This document shows positions 1 to 8,880 of a stretch of 64,000 bases of DNA, piece after piece. The notes beneath the pieces were generated by a model. That model saw only the letters and a list, made by a program, of their open reading frames with translations, did not search any database and was not told the origin of the DNA. Every line of letters starts with the position of its first letter. Position 1 is the first letter of the stretch. Where the stretch lies: positions 1,302,001 through 1,366,000 of the forward strand of contig NZ_CP090977.1 of the NCBI RefSeq assembly GCF_021513255.1, written 5' to 3'. This DNA is from Planococcus sp. 107-1 (GTDB lineage Bacteria > Bacillota > Bacilli > Bacillales_A > Planococcaceae). A program made the translations under genes and the position numbers.

Positions 1-200
1 TCATGATAGTACAAGATTAGCACCTCCACTATAAATCGACAACAAAAAGGGAAAGAATAAAAAATGTCACGGTTATAATTATGCACTTGCTGGGAGAATC
101 GTATATTATTACATTAAGAACATTTAATTTAGAAACTAAGGTGATTTTCAAGGCAAATTAGCCTGTCCGAAAATGCCTCTGGATGCAAAGGGAGAGACAT

Positions 201-1049
201 ATGCTCAAAAATCAGGGTTTGTATCATTATTTGACTGAACGTACATGGGAACTAACTGAAAAATGGTATGAAGGGTTGGACAAGAACAAAGGAGGAGTCT
301 ACAGCTCGACAGACCCTGAAAAAATTAAAACTTTAAAGCATCAGAACCATGAATTCCACGTGCGTTTCTGTGCAATGTTTGAAAAAGACAAAGATGAGTT
401 TTTTGCAGGATTCCAAGATTGGATTGAAACGATTGCAAAAGATGAAGACCATCTTTCAACTCCTGTCGTAAGCGTACTTGGCGAATTTTTCCGTACGCAA
501 GAACAATACCTGCAAATGATCGGAGCTTACGCTAAAGAAAATGAAGACAAAGTCAACATTGAGCAATTAAACGAATGGAATATTGCGGTAGTGAATGCGA
601 TCACTTCGGTCATTCTCGAATTCACTTCCCAAAACACAAAAGCCGCTCAAGAGCGTCTATACGCTCAACAGCAGATGATCATTGAGATGAGTGCACCGGT
701 CATTTTGCTGACGAAGCATTCAGGTTTTCTTCCGCTCATCGGTGAAATCACGACCCACCGTGCGCAAATCATTTTTGAGAAAACGCTGCGCCAGAGCGCC
801 AAACACAATATCGAAAAACTGTTTATTGATCTGTCAGGGGTGCCAATCATCGATACGATGGTGGCGCAGCAAGTTTTCCAGTTGATCAATGGGTTGAAAA
901 TTATTGGAGTCAAAACAGCCTTGTCCGGATTAAGCCCGGTGATTGCTCAAACGGCAGTCCATCTCGGGATTAAATTTGTCGACATTGAAGTTTACAATAC
1001 ATTGGCACAGGCATTAAAGGAAAATGGCATTTCGTTAATAGATGGATAA
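201..1049 (+). CDS. RsbR-family stressosome protein with C-terminal STAS domain
   Basis: Predicted 282-residue RsbR co-antagonist of the stressosome, the cytoplasmic complex that holds RsbS and the kinase RsbT and controls sigma-B activation. The first ~155 residues resemble the helical, globin-like sensor part of RsbR proteins. Residues ~160-275 are a STAS domain. T185 (in GEITTHRAQ) and T219 (in IIDTMVAQ) sit 34 residues apart, as do the RsbT-phosphorylated T171 and T205 of B. subtilis RsbRA. The start at 201 is preferred over the in-frame ATG at 183 because GGGAGA lies just before it. It stands alone, with no rsbS, rsbT or rsbX next to it, as is usual for the paralogues, so which signal it senses cannot be read from context. 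A strong terminator follows. Confidence 0.88.
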   Translation: MLKNQGLYHYLTERTWELTEKWYEGLDKNKGGVYSSTDPEKIKTLKHQNHEFHVRFCAMFEKDKDEFFAGFQDWIETIAKDEDHLSTPVVSVLGEFFRTQEQYLQMIGAYAKENEDKVNIEQLNEWNIAVVNAITSVILEFTSQNTKAAQERLYAQQQMIIEMSAPVILLTKHSGFLPLIGEITTHRAQIIFEKTLRQSAKHNIEKLFIDLSGVPIIDTMVAQQVFQLINGLKIIGVKTALSGLSPVIAQTAVHLGIKFVDIEVYNTLAQALKENGISLIDG

Positions 1050-1065
1050 GGATGATTCCTTTAGA

Positions 1066-1113
1066 CGTCGCCTTCGTTGTTAGTTGAATTCAACAACGAA
1101 GGCGGCGTTTTTT
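1066..1113 (+). terminator. Rho-independent terminator after the RsbR-like gene
   Basis: A 16-bp nearly perfect stem (1066-1081 with 1092-1107) is followed by a T run. Confidence 0.9.
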
Positions 1114-1291
1114 AATTAACTCTTTTTTATGAAAGAAATGTAAAATTATTCTAAAAAAATAATGCATCTTACTTTTTCGAAGAAGTATACTGATGAATGG
1201 AGGAGGAAACAGAAACGCATCAAGCGGCATGGAGTGGAAAGGGCAATCCGTAAGTGAAGTTACTAGCTTATACAAATGGGAGGACTAAAGA

Positions 1292-2029
1292 ATGGTCGGT
1301 ACTGCTGCACTTTCAAAAAGGAAAAAGTTTTTTGAAGATTGGAGTCTGTTTGAAAAAAGTTGGTTGGTTATTTTCGCTGCTATCAACATCTATTTATTTT
1401 TTGCCTGGGATGATACACTCCTCGGTCTAATCAGTTCATTGACCGGAATGTTTTGTGTACTGCTAGTGGCAAAAGGGAAAATCAGCAATTATTATTTCGG
1501 AATGATCCAGACATCTACATACGCTTATATTTCTTTCACTTACGGATTGTATGGAGAAGCCATGCTCAATGGGCTTTTCTATTTCCCGGTGCAGTTTATC
1601 GGATTATATCTCTGGCACCGCAACAGCATCAAAAATAAAGACAGCGTCCAAGGGGAAGACGTAGCCGTCAAACTAATGAGCGTCCAATCGTGGGTCTACT
1701 CAATTATTGCAGTAATTGCCGGTACCGCTTTATATGCCATTTTGCTACAGCTCATTGGCGGAAGAACTGTGGGTTTGGATTCTGCGACGACGATTCTTTC
1801 TGTTATGGCACAAATCCTGATGCTTAAACGATTTGCTGAACAATGGCTTATATGGATTTTGGTAAATGTTTTGTCCATTGCACTATGGGTGATCACGCTC
1901 GATGCATCGGGCGGCAATGATTATACGCTGGTCGTCATGTGGACCGCATTTTTGTTCAACTCGATTTACGGCTATTTCAACTGGAGAAAAATGGCTAAGA
2001 AACAGGTTTTAGAAAAGGAGAACATTTAA
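1292..2029 (+). CDS. pnuC: PnuC-type nicotinamide riboside transporter
   Basis: A 245-residue integral membrane protein with about seven hydrophobic segments and a lysine-rich C-terminus, as in PnuC facilitators that import nicotinamide riboside or related vitamin precursors. The assignment to NAD precursor uptake rests on the gene directly downstream, a NadR-like bifunctional enzyme whose ATG follows this stop by one base. Import and phosphorylative trapping are therefore encoded together. GGGAGG precedes the start at 1292. The 180-nt leader (1114-1291) contains a possible -10 TATACT at 1187 but no riboswitch I recognise. PnuC relatives for thiamine (PnuT) or riboflavin (PnuX) exist; the NadR partner argues against those. 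Confidence 0.9.
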   Translation: MVGTAALSKRKKFFEDWSLFEKSWLVIFAAINIYLFFAWDDTLLGLISSLTGMFCVLLVAKGKISNYYFGMIQTSTYAYISFTYGLYGEAMLNGLFYFPVQFIGLYLWHRNSIKNKDSVQGEDVAVKLMSVQSWVYSIIAVIAGTALYAILLQLIGGRTVGLDSATTILSVMAQILMLKRFAEQWLIWILVNVLSIALWVITLDASGGNDYTLVVMWTAFLFNSIYGYFNWRKMAKKQVLEKENI

Positions 2030-2030
2030 T

Positions 2031-3071
2031 ATGCCAATGGGAAAAGTCGGGATGTATGGAGGGAAATTTCTGATCGTACATCAAGGGCATGTCAGCGCAA
2101 TGATTCGAGCCAGTACAATGGTCGAAGAATTGCATGTCATGATTACACATGACGAAGAATACGAAAAGGAATTTTACTTTAAAGGCACGACAATGAAACC
2201 CATTCCATTCCACCAACGGCTTCGGTGGTGGAATGAACTGACAAAAGACTTGCCGCATGTTAAAGTTCATGCGATTTCAGAAAAGCAGACAGGTGAATTT
2301 TCGGATTGGGAACAAGGGGCCGAAAGCATTAAAGAAGCTATCGGAAAAGAGATTGATGCGGTTTTCAGTTCAGAGCCGGAATATGGAGCGCATTTCGAGA
2401 AGCTTTATCCAAAAGCCGAACACATTATTCTGGATGCAGAGCGGCGCACGTATCCGGTATCCGCTACGCAAATCCGGGAAGAAGGGGCGATGAAACATTG
2501 GGGAATCATCCCGCATGTCGTCCAACCGTATTTTGTCCGAAAAATTGTAGTGGTGGGAACTGAAAGTGCCGGGAAGTCAACTTTAGTAAAAAATTTGGCC
2601 AATCTGTACAATACGAGTTATGTAGAAGAATACGGACGGAAATTTTACGAAAACATTGGCGCTGAAATTGCCATCGAATCCGATTTTCCTAAAATAGCAT
2701 TCGAACATAAATACCATGAAGAAGAGCAAGCTAAACGAGCCAATAAATTGCTTTTCATTGATACAGAAGCAAACGTGACTCAATACTTTTCCTGGGCTTA
2801 CCTTGGATATGAGCAGCCCGTATTAGATCAGGTGGCCGATCTCCAAGATTATGATTTATGGCTATTCTTAGAGCCGGATGTAAAATGGGTGGATGACGGC
2901 ATGCGTTCCTTCGGAGATCAATCCATACGGGAACAGAACAATGCCTATCTTAAACGGCTGCTGGATAAACGCGATATCCGCTATCATTCGATTAGCGGCG
3001 ATTATAACGAACGGTTGGAACAAGCGATCGAACTTGTGGATGGAGTACTGGAAGAAAAACTTTATTCATAA
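2031..3071 (+). CDS. nadR: NadR-like NMN adenylyltransferase / ribosylnicotinamide kinase
   Basis: A 346-residue two-domain NAD salvage enzyme. The N-terminal nucleotidyltransferase domain shows the HxGH signature (HQGH, residues 17-20) and the second motif SATQIR near residue 145. The C-terminal kinase domain has a P-loop, GTESAGKST, near residue 176. It would phosphorylate nicotinamide riboside and adenylate NMN to NAD. The N-terminal helix-turn-helix repressor domain of enterobacterial NadR is absent, so this is an enzyme only. It is translationally linked to pnuC (one-base gap, AGGAG within the pnuC end) and closed by a terminator. Confidence 0.9.
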   Translation: MPMGKVGMYGGKFLIVHQGHVSAMIRASTMVEELHVMITHDEEYEKEFYFKGTTMKPIPFHQRLRWWNELTKDLPHVKVHAISEKQTGEFSDWEQGAESIKEAIGKEIDAVFSSEPEYGAHFEKLYPKAEHIILDAERRTYPVSATQIREEGAMKHWGIIPHVVQPYFVRKIVVVGTESAGKSTLVKNLANLYNTSYVEEYGRKFYENIGAEIAIESDFPKIAFEHKYHEEEQAKRANKLLFIDTEANVTQYFSWAYLGYEQPVLDQVADLQDYDLWLFLEPDVKWVDDGMRSFGDQSIREQNNAYLKRLLDKRDIRYHSISGDYNERLEQAIELVDGVLEEKLYS

Positions 3072-3086
3072 TCTGGATTAAACAGC

Positions 3087-3123
3087 AAAAAATGGCTTCC
3101 TTTAAAAGGGAGCCATTTTGTTT
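3087..3123 (+). terminator. Terminator of the pnuC-nadR operon
   Basis: Stem AAAATGGCTTCC / GGGAGCCATTTT around a short A/T loop. Confidence 0.85.
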
Positions 3124-3128
3124 CCATA

Positions 3129-3165
3129 AAAAAACCTCGAACCGGCGGACCGGTTCGAGGTTTTT
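3129..3165 (-). terminator. Terminator of rpsD
   Basis: Perfect 11-bp GC-rich stem (CCTCGAACCGG with its complement). On the minus strand it is followed by a T run. Confidence 0.92.
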
Positions 3166-3171
3166 AAACAA

Positions 3172-3774
3172 TTAACGTGAGTAGTACTCAACGATCAACT
3201 GTTCGTTGATTTCAGCAGATAATTCGCTGCGCTCTGGAAGGCGTACGAAAGTTCCTGTTTTGCTATCAGTATCGATAGTTACATATTCAGGTACGAAGTT
3301 GCTTACTTCGATTGCTTCATTAACTACATCAAGGTTGTTAGATTTTTCACGGAAAGCAATTGTTTGTCCTGGTTTTACGCTGTATGACGGGATGTCAAGG
3401 CGTTTGCCATCAACAAGGATGTGACCGTGGTTAACTAATTGACGAGCTTGGCGGCGAGTGCGCGCAAGACCTAAACGATAAACAACGTTATCAAGGCGAG
3501 CTTCAAGCAAGATCATGAAGTTTTCACCGTGTTTACCTGGCATTTTGCCAGCTTTGTTGAATAGAGTTTTGAATTGGCGTTCAGTTACACCGTACATGAA
3601 ACGAAGTTTTTGTTTTTCTTGAAGTTGCAAACCATACTCAGAAACTTTTCTGCGTTGGTTAGCACCGTGTTGACCTGGTGCGTAAGGGCGTTTTTCTAAT
3701 TCTTTACCTGTGCCAGTTAGTGAAACTCCTAAGCGGCGTGACAGTTTCCATGATGGACCTGTATAACGAGACAT
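3172..3774 (-). CDS. rpsD: 30S ribosomal protein S4
   Basis: A 200-residue S4, a primary 16S rRNA-binding protein of the small subunit and an autogenous regulator in Bacillus. The N-terminus begins [16 protein letters not shown] and the S4 RNA-binding domain ([11 protein letters not shown]...) lies near residues 90-150. A longer frame extends upstream to 3828, but the GAGGAGGAGA ribosome site at about 3779-3789 fixes the start at 3774 and the extra codons belong to the leader. It is monocistronic, transcribed opposite to its neighbours, with its own promoter, structured leader and terminator. Confidence 0.98.
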   Translation of the reverse strand: MSRYTGPSWKLSRRLGVSLTGTGKELEKRPYAPGQHGANQRRKVSEYGLQLQEKQKLRFMYGVTERQFKTLFNKAGKMPGKHGENFMILLEARLDNVVYRLGLARTRRQARQLVNHGHILVDGKRLDIPSYSVKPGQTIAFREKSNNLDVVNEAIEVSNFVPEYVTIDTDSKTGTFVRLPERSELSAEINEQLIVEYYSR

Positions 3775-3954
3775 ATATGTCTCCTCCTCTTTTTTTGGTT
3801 TTTGAAGTAAAATAAAAACCAGATGCATTCATGCTGTAAGCCATTTTGTTTTCATGTACCTTCGCTCTGCAGCCATGAGTTACGCGATACACCTATTCAT
3901 ATAGGAACAAAATGGTCAAACACGCACATACAACTGCTGCGATTATTTTACACA
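3775..3954 (-). promoter_or_regulatory. S4 autoregulatory mRNA leader of rpsD
   Basis: The untranslated leader of rpsD folds around a perfect 10-bp long-range pairing, CCATTTTGTT (3841-3850) with AACAAAATGG (3906-3915). It encloses a short CCTATATGAATAGG-type hairpin and a conserved-looking stretch containing GCTGCAGAGCGAAGG. In B. subtilis, S4 binds a structured rpsD leader to repress its own synthesis. The position and layout match; the exact pseudoknot was not modelled. Confidence 0.8.
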
Positions 3955-3960
3955 AAGTCT

Positions 3961-3990
3961 AGTATAACTGAAATCGAATCCAGAAGTCAA
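3961..3990 (-). promoter_or_regulatory. Sigma-A promoter of rpsD
   Basis: Minus strand: -35 TTGACT (3985-3990), 18-nt spacer, -10 TATACT (3961-3966). It gives a ~180-nt leader before the rpsD start. Confidence 0.75.
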
Positions 3991-3992
3991 CG

Positions 3993-4030
3993 AAAAGAAA
4001 GCAGGTTGCAAAACAATGGCTTTCTTTTTT
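3993..4030 (+). terminator. Orphan terminator-like hairpin between divergent genes
   Basis: GAAAGC ... GGCTTTC followed by TTTTTT. It reads as a plus-strand terminator, yet no plus-strand gene ends upstream of it (rpsD runs the other way). It could be a remnant of a lost gene or an attenuator-like element in the leader of the next gene. Confidence 0.45.
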
Positions 4031-4062
4031 TATTTTCCCATGTAGAATAAAAATAGAAGTAA

Positions 4063-4076
4063 TGTAAGCGTTTTCA
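4063..4076 (+). promoter_or_regulatory. cre box (CcpA site) before the methionine gamma-lyase type gene
   Basis: TGTAAGCGTTTTCA matches the catabolite-responsive element consensus TGWAARCGYTWNCA at every position. It lies 24 nt before the start codon and just downstream of a possible -10 TAGAAT (4043-4048), the usual layout for CcpA repression. Confidence 0.75.
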
Positions 4077-4100
4077 AAAACAACTAAGGGGTGTAGGGAA

Positions 4101-5307
4101 ATGAAGAAATCAAGGATGAATATGGAGACGGCGGTAATTCATAAGGGGTATGACAGTGCTGTTCATCACGACAGCCTAGCTGCGCCGCTGTACCAGACTT
4201 CGACTTTTTCTTTTGAAACGGCAGAAGAAGGGGAAAATCGTTTTGCAGGGGAGAAAGCCGGAAATATATATTCGCGACTTGGAAACCCGACTGTGCGCAT
4301 TTTGGAAGAGCGAATGGCCGAGATTGAATACGGCGAAGGAGCGCTTGCGTTCGGATCAGGGATGGCTGCAGTCAGTGCGATTTTAATCCACACAACGAAA
4401 GCAGGAGACCATGTTCTATGCTCACGCGGCATTTATGGCTGTACGTTCGGACTGCTGGAAATGATGGAAGAGAAATATAAGATTACCCACAACCTTGTCA
4501 GCATGACAACGGAAGAGGAAATCGAACAGGCGCTTCGCCCGGAAACCGTATGCATCTATTTGGAGACGCCGATCAATCCGACGATGGAAATTGTTAATCT
4601 CGAGGCGGTTATGGCTGTAGCTAAAAAGCATAACTTGCGTTATTGTAGATAACACCTTCAGTTCGCCTTATCTTCAAAATCCGATTTTAATGGGAGCGGA
4701 TTTCGTTCTGCACAGTGCCACAAAGTATTTGAATGGACACGGTGATGTAATTGGCGGCATTCTTGTCGGAAAAGACGGCGAAGAGATGCAAAATATCCGC
4801 ATGACGGTGCAAAAGGATGTAGGCGGAATCATGTCGCCTTTCGATGCTTGGCTTGTCATCCGCGGATTGAAGACATTGCATGTCCGGATGGACCGCCATA
4901 TTGCAAACGCGAAGAAAGTTCTATCGTTCCTGAAAGAAGAACCGCTGGTGAAAAAAATCTATTACCCATTTGACGATGCACACCCACAAGTGGAAATTGC
5001 AAAAGCACAAATGAAAGACGGCGGCGGATTAATATCGTTTGAAATTGAAGGCGGCAAAAAAGAAGCGCAAGCTTTCATGAATGCGTTGTCTTTAATTAAA
5101 ATCGCAGTCAGTCTAGGAGATGCGGAGACCTTGATCCAACATCCGGCATCCATGACCCATGCCGTTGTTCCGCAAACAGAAAGGGAAGCGATGGGCATTA
5201 CCGAATCCTTAATGCGTCTTTCTGTAGGGCTTGAACATACCGACGATTTAATCGCAGACTTAACAAAAGCGTTTGAGACGGTAAAACCAAAACTGCAGGA
5301 AGCATAG
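4101..5307 (+). CDS. Cys/Met-metabolism PLP enzyme, methionine gamma-lyase type (frame break)
   Basis: PLP-dependent C-S lyase of the cystathionine gamma-synthase/lyase family, ~402 residues when joined. The parts seen are YSRLGNPT, GSGMAAVSAI, and the PLP-lysine segment HSATKYLNGHGDV, the form typical of methionine gamma-lyases. A lyase releasing methanethiol and 2-oxobutyrate is therefore more likely than a synthase. The frame breaks at 4635-4641. Adding CG (TTGCGTT to TTGCGCGTT) restores the conserved run LRVIVDNTF, so I treat it as one gene with a probable sequence error. A perfect cre site precedes it, implying glucose repression. The next gene, read convergently, reduces methionine sulfoxide. 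Substrate choice within the family is uncertain. Confidence 0.8.
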
Positions 5308-5426
5308 AAAAGCGGAAGCAGCCATGTAAGTTCGACGGGCATAAGGCGAATTGCCGAAGCGGCGTTCTTTGCCGCACAGGCGAGGCGACTTATGACCCGA
5401 GAACTTGGCTGCTGGAGTCTGGACAA
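5307..5426 (+). repeat. Dispersed repeat unit A (120 bp)
   Basis: It begins GAAAAGCGGAAGCAGCC and ends GGAGTCTGGACAA, overlapping the stop codon of the preceding gene. It is nearly identical to unit B directly downstream, and homologous in reverse orientation to units D and E at 13 kb. Confidence 0.9.
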
Positions 5427-5429
5427 ATA

Positions 5430-5549
5430 GAAAAGCGGAGGCGGCCATGTAAGTTCGACGGGCATAAGGCGAATTGCCGAAGCGGCGTTCTTTGCCGCAC
5501 AGGCGAGACGACTTATGACCCGAGAACTTGGCTGCCGGAGTCTGGACAA
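5430..5549 (+). repeat. Dispersed repeat unit B (120 bp), tandem with A
   Basis: Same length and boundaries as unit A with only a handful of differences. The A-B spacer (5427-5429) is ATA, so the junction again reads TAGAAAAGCG. Confidence 0.9.
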
Positions 5550-5586
5550 GAAAAGCGAAAGCAGCCATGTAAGTTCGACGGGCATA
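5550..5586 (+). repeat. Dispersed repeat unit C, truncated
   Basis: Only the first 37 bp of the unit, breaking off after TTCGACGGGCAT next to the terminator of the following gene. Confidence 0.85.
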
Positions 5587-5605
5587 GCTCCTCATTTTAA
5601 AAAAG

Positions 5606-5642
5606 AAAAGCCTGAATCTCGTTATATGAGATCCAGGCTTTT
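5606..5642 (-). terminator. Bidirectional terminator between the lyase/repeats and ytsP
   Basis: AAAAGCCTGAATCTC pairs with GAGATCCAGGCTTTT. T runs occur on both strands. Confidence 0.88.
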
Positions 5643-5647
5643 CACGC

Positions 5648-6127
5648 TTATAGATGTTTTAGTAGAACTTCTGCGAAATGTTCAAGGCCTGCTTGGTCAT
5701 CTGTTGTAAAGCGGCTAAGTTCCGGGCTGTCGATGTCAAGAACACCGATCACTGTGCCATCTTTGATCAAAGGCACGACGATTTCAGACTGAGATGCGGC
5801 ATCGCAAGCGATATGTCCAGGGAAGGCGTGGACATCCTCCACCAGCATTGTTTTCTTTTCAGATACGGCTGTGCCGCAGACGCCTCTTCCGACTTTGATG
5901 CGTACACATGCCGGAAGGCCCTGGAATGGCCCGAGAACCAATTCACCGTCTTCCATCAAGTAAAACCCGACCCAGTTAATGCGTTCTAAAAATTGGTTTA
6001 ATAAGGCAGAAGCGTTGCTTAAGTTTGCGATCGTATTTTTTTCACCTTCGAGTAATGCATCCAGCTGCTTGCCGAGCATCGCATACTGGTCTGCACGGGT
6101 GCCGCTGTAATCTGTTTGAGTAAACAT
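5648..6127 (-). CDS. ytsP: GAF-domain free methionine-(R)-sulfoxide reductase
   Basis: A 159-residue single GAF domain of the fRMsr type, which reduces free methionine-R-sulfoxide in the cytoplasm. The three cysteines used by this family are present: C74 (LPACVR), C84 (GVCGT) and C108 (HIACDA), with WVGFYL and the VPL...GVLDIDSP core. Length matches E. coli and Bacillus homologues. It lies next to rpsD and hisJ as in B. subtilis. It is read convergently with the methionine-lyase type gene, and a shared terminator separates them. No promoter was assigned in the 46-nt gap from hisJ; it may be cotranscribed with hisJ. Confidence 0.92.
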   Translation of the reverse strand: MFTQTDYSGTRADQYAMLGKQLDALLEGEKNTIANLSNASALLNQFLERINWVGFYLMEDGELVLGPFQGLPACVRIKVGRGVCGTAVSEKKTMLVEDVHAFPGHIACDAASQSEIVVPLIKDGTVIGVLDIDSPELSRFTTDDQAGLEHFAEVLLKHL

Positions 6128-6172
6128 TCAAAAACCTCTTTTCATTTAAGGGTGATCTAAAATTTAGCTTTT

Positions 6173-6964
6173 TTAAGTATAGAATTTCTCGTAATGCTTA
6201 TGCAAGCCATTCGCACTATGGGCATCAGAGCCAAAAACAAGCGGAATGGAAAGCGATTTCGCATAGTCGATATAGGAAAGCGGCGGATAGGATTCTTGGC
6301 AATCGGGTTTAGAGAATCCTGCGCCATTCATGTCAATTTCCATGCCTGCTTTCTTGATTTGTTGGAATAATGCTTTTATGTGCGAACTATCATCGATTTG
6401 CTGTCCGTGGGCAAGTTGGAATTTATGCACCAAGGTGGGATGGCCAATCCGTTTGGGTTTGAAAGCTCCAAGATCTGCAAGAACCGAAGATTCCACTGTA
6501 CGATAATAATCACTGTAGACGGATTCGACAGAACCGGATTGCCGGGATAATTCCATGAAAACCTCTTTGCTGAAATCCATGCAATAAAATTGGCCGGCTG
6601 CTTCAAGGAAGTGCACCGATAAGATAGAATCATCCAAAGCAGGTCCATATTCATCTAAAAATGCCCGTGTTTCTTTTTCGTAGCCGCTAATAAAATCAAT
6701 TTCCAGGCCTAGGCGGATGCGGATATCACGCTTATATGCATCTTTTGCCTGTTGTATGGCGTCTATATAGGAATGCATCTCATCTAAGCGCATTCCGCTG
6801 TCTTTCTCAGGCGTTGGATCAACAAACGAGAAGGGGAGGGGAGCGTGTTCTGTAAATGAGATGTCGGTAAAGCCGGATTTAATCGCTTTTTCTATGTAGG
6901 AATCGAGTGGATCTTGCGTGCCATGAGGACAGAAAGGCGTATGAATGTGCCCGTCTCTTTTCAT
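6173..6964 (-). CDS. hisJ: Histidinol-phosphatase, PHP family
   Basis: A 263-residue PHP-domain phosphoesterase for the penultimate step of histidine synthesis (histidinol phosphate to histidinol). Metal-binding motifs are visible: DGHIHTPFCPHG at the N-terminus, FTEHAPLP, an SVHFLE segment near the middle, and GSDAHS near the end. The reading frame stays open to 7042, but a sigma-A-like promoter on the minus strand (TTGTCA 7018-7023, TAAATA 6996-7001) would start transcription inside that extension. The start at 6964 (MKRDGHIHT) is therefore preferred. It sits beside ezrA as in B. subtilis, away from other his genes. Confidence 0.9.
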   Translation of the reverse strand: MKRDGHIHTPFCPHGTQDPLDSYIEKAIKSGFTDISFTEHAPLPFSFVDPTPEKDSGMRLDEMHSYIDAIQQAKDAYKRDIRIRLGLEIDFISGYEKETRAFLDEYGPALDDSILSVHFLEAAGQFYCMDFSKEVFMELSRQSGSVESVYSDYYRTVESSVLADLGAFKPKRIGHPTLVHKFQLAHGQQIDDSSHIKALFQQIKKAGMEIDMNGAGFSKPDCQESYPPLSYIDYAKSLSIPLVFGSDAHSANGLHKHYEKFYT

Positions 6965-6995
6965 AAAAACACCAGCTTTCTTTCGAGATGAAAAA

Positions 6996-7023
6996 TATTT
7001 ATCCGTTTTCTCTAATTTGACAA
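6996..7023 (-). promoter_or_regulatory. Putative sigma-A promoter of hisJ-ytsP
   Basis: Minus strand TTGTCA, 16-nt spacer, TAAATA. The overlapping plus-strand TTGACA (7017-7022) may serve ezrA, but no well-spaced -10 was found for it. Confidence 0.5.
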
Positions 7024-7118
7024 ACAAAAGAATGGAATACATGTTAAAATAGTAGAATCATGAAATACATTTACATAGACCAGCAAATGTGATTTTGGAA
7101 CAGGGGGCTATATGACTT

Positions 7119-8821
7119 ATGATGAAGTATATCATCATTGCGGTCATCATTCTATTAGCGGCAATTACCGTCGGCTTTTTGTTTCGCAAGAAACACAGCG
7201 CGGAAATTGAACGCTTAGAACAGTTAAAACTGCAAATACAAAATAAACCGATACTTGAAGAACTAACGAAAGTAAAACAATTAAATATGAACGGCCAGAC
7301 AGAGGAAATGTTTGAACGCTGGCGCAACATATGGACGGAAGTAATGGATGTACATATTCCGAAAATCGATGCTTCTCTTTTTGACGCTGAAGATGCCATC
7401 GACCGTTTTAAATTCGGAAAAGCTTCATCGATTGAAAAAGACATTGAGGCCCGCATTGAAAATGTGGATCAGCAAATGAACGATATTTTGGTCGAATTGG
7501 AAGAATTGATTGGCAGCGAAGAAAAAAACCGCAGTGAAATGGATTTGATGAAAGAGCAGTATCGCCAAGCACGCAAGAATTTATTGGCTCATCAACATTC
7601 CTATGGTGCTGCTGCCGGTCCTCTCGAGAAGAAACTCGAGTCGTTCACACCGTTATTCAATGAGTACGATGAGCTGACGGAACAAGGAAATTACTTGGAA
7701 GCTCGTGAAATCGTCATGAATTTAGCGGTTGAAGGCGATTATGTCTTCTCGTTAATCGATGATATTCCGCCTTTGCTTACAGATGTCCAATCCAAAATTC
7801 CTTCCTATATAAACGAATTGCGCAACGGTCAACGAGAGATGGAATCTCAATCGTATTATTTGAACCATTTGGAGTTGACTGATCAGCTGAATGCAATGGA
7901 AGATGAACTGGCTGTATTGAAACAGAATATTGCGGAACTGAACATTGCAGAAGCAAAAGAAGAGGCAGAATTGATGAAAGACAAAATCGATTCTTTCTAT
8001 GAATTGCTTGAAAAAGAAGTAAAAGCGAAGCATTATGTGGATCAGTATAAAGTGGAGACGGGACGCCAATTGGAAATCGTTTCCGCGAAACAAATGCTAT
8101 GGCGGAAGAGTGTGCAATTGTCCAGCAAAGTTATAAGATTCCAGAGAGCGAAGCTTCAATCCCGATCGATTGCCTCGACAAACTGGAAGAATTGCAGCGC
8201 CGCTTCGATCTATTAGAGTCTCGCACGGGAGAAGCGCAATCGGCTTATTCGAGCTTAGAAGAAGAGCTTGCGTATATCCGTGAAGAATTGACAAGAATTG
8301 ATATCACCCAAAATGATTTCTCTAATTCGTTAAGAAGCTTGCGCATCGATGAAAATGCGGCACGCAAGAAATTGGAAAACCTTAAGCGGCAATTGCAGGA
8401 GACCGATCGTATGCTCCACAAAGCGAATATGCCTGGCATCCCGGAAGAAATGGATGTCCGTCTAGAAGAAGCGGAAGAGCATTTATTTGTTGCAATGCAA
8501 GGATTGCAGGAAGTTCCATTAAATATGAAATTGGTCGATAACTACTTGATGAAAGCTGAAAAGTGCATCGATGAGGTAGACGATAAAGCAACTGAGATGG
8601 TAGAGAATGTTCAATTGATTGAACGCATCATCCAGTACGGAAATCGTTACCGCAAAACAAATCCGCAAATGAATGCAAAGTTGATGGAAGCGGAGGAGTC
8701 GTTCCGCCAGCTTCGTTATACGAAGGCATTGGAAGAAGCCGCTACAGCTGTTGAAAACTTTGAGCCTGGTTCAATGAAGCGCATTGAAGTGCTGGTCAAA
8801 GAAGACGCTTGGCGTACGTAA
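7119..8821 (+). CDS. ezrA: Septation ring regulator EzrA (frame break)
   Basis: Membrane-anchored spectrin-like regulator of FtsZ ring formation, ~568 residues when joined (B. subtilis 562). An N-terminal transmembrane helix (residues ~3-21) is followed by FRKKHSAEIERLE and long heptad-rich coiled coils with the conserved NGQTEEMFERW segment. The frame breaks near 8083-8087. Restoring one C (CCGCG to CCCGCG) reads through as ...EIVSRETNAMAEEC and joins both halves. Loss of EzrA is tolerated in some species but the coding sequence is otherwise clean, so a sequence error is likely. Its own terminator follows, and nifZ-thiI come next, as in Bacillus. Confidence 0.9.
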
Positions 8822-8828
8822 ATACAAA

Positions 8829-8866
8829 AAGAAACCACCAGCCATTTGAGCTGGTGGTTTCTTTTT
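8829..8866 (+). terminator. Terminator of ezrA
   Basis: AGAAACCACCAGC pairs with GCTGGTGGTTTCT, followed by T residues. It ends 15 nt before the nifZ start. Confidence 0.9.
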
Positions 8867-8880
8867 CGGAGGTGCCTTAA

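Noticed and set aside
183..200. Upstream ATG start for the RsbR-like gene
   Set aside because: The GGGAGA ribosome site lies between the two ATGs and serves the second one.
1114..1291. Possible NAD-type or other riboswitch before pnuC
   Set aside because: The leader is long enough, but I could not identify conserved riboswitch motifs or a terminator/anti-terminator pair.
4031..4100. S-box (SAM) riboswitch before the methionine-related gene
   Set aside because: The space is too short and lacks S-box core sequences; control appears to be a cre site instead.
4962..5595. Minus-strand frames of 207 and 111 residues with an internal three-fold peptide repeat
   Set aside because: The peptide repeat is only the translation of tandem DNA repeat units A-C plus the antisense of the lyase gene. 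No ribosome site or plausible product.
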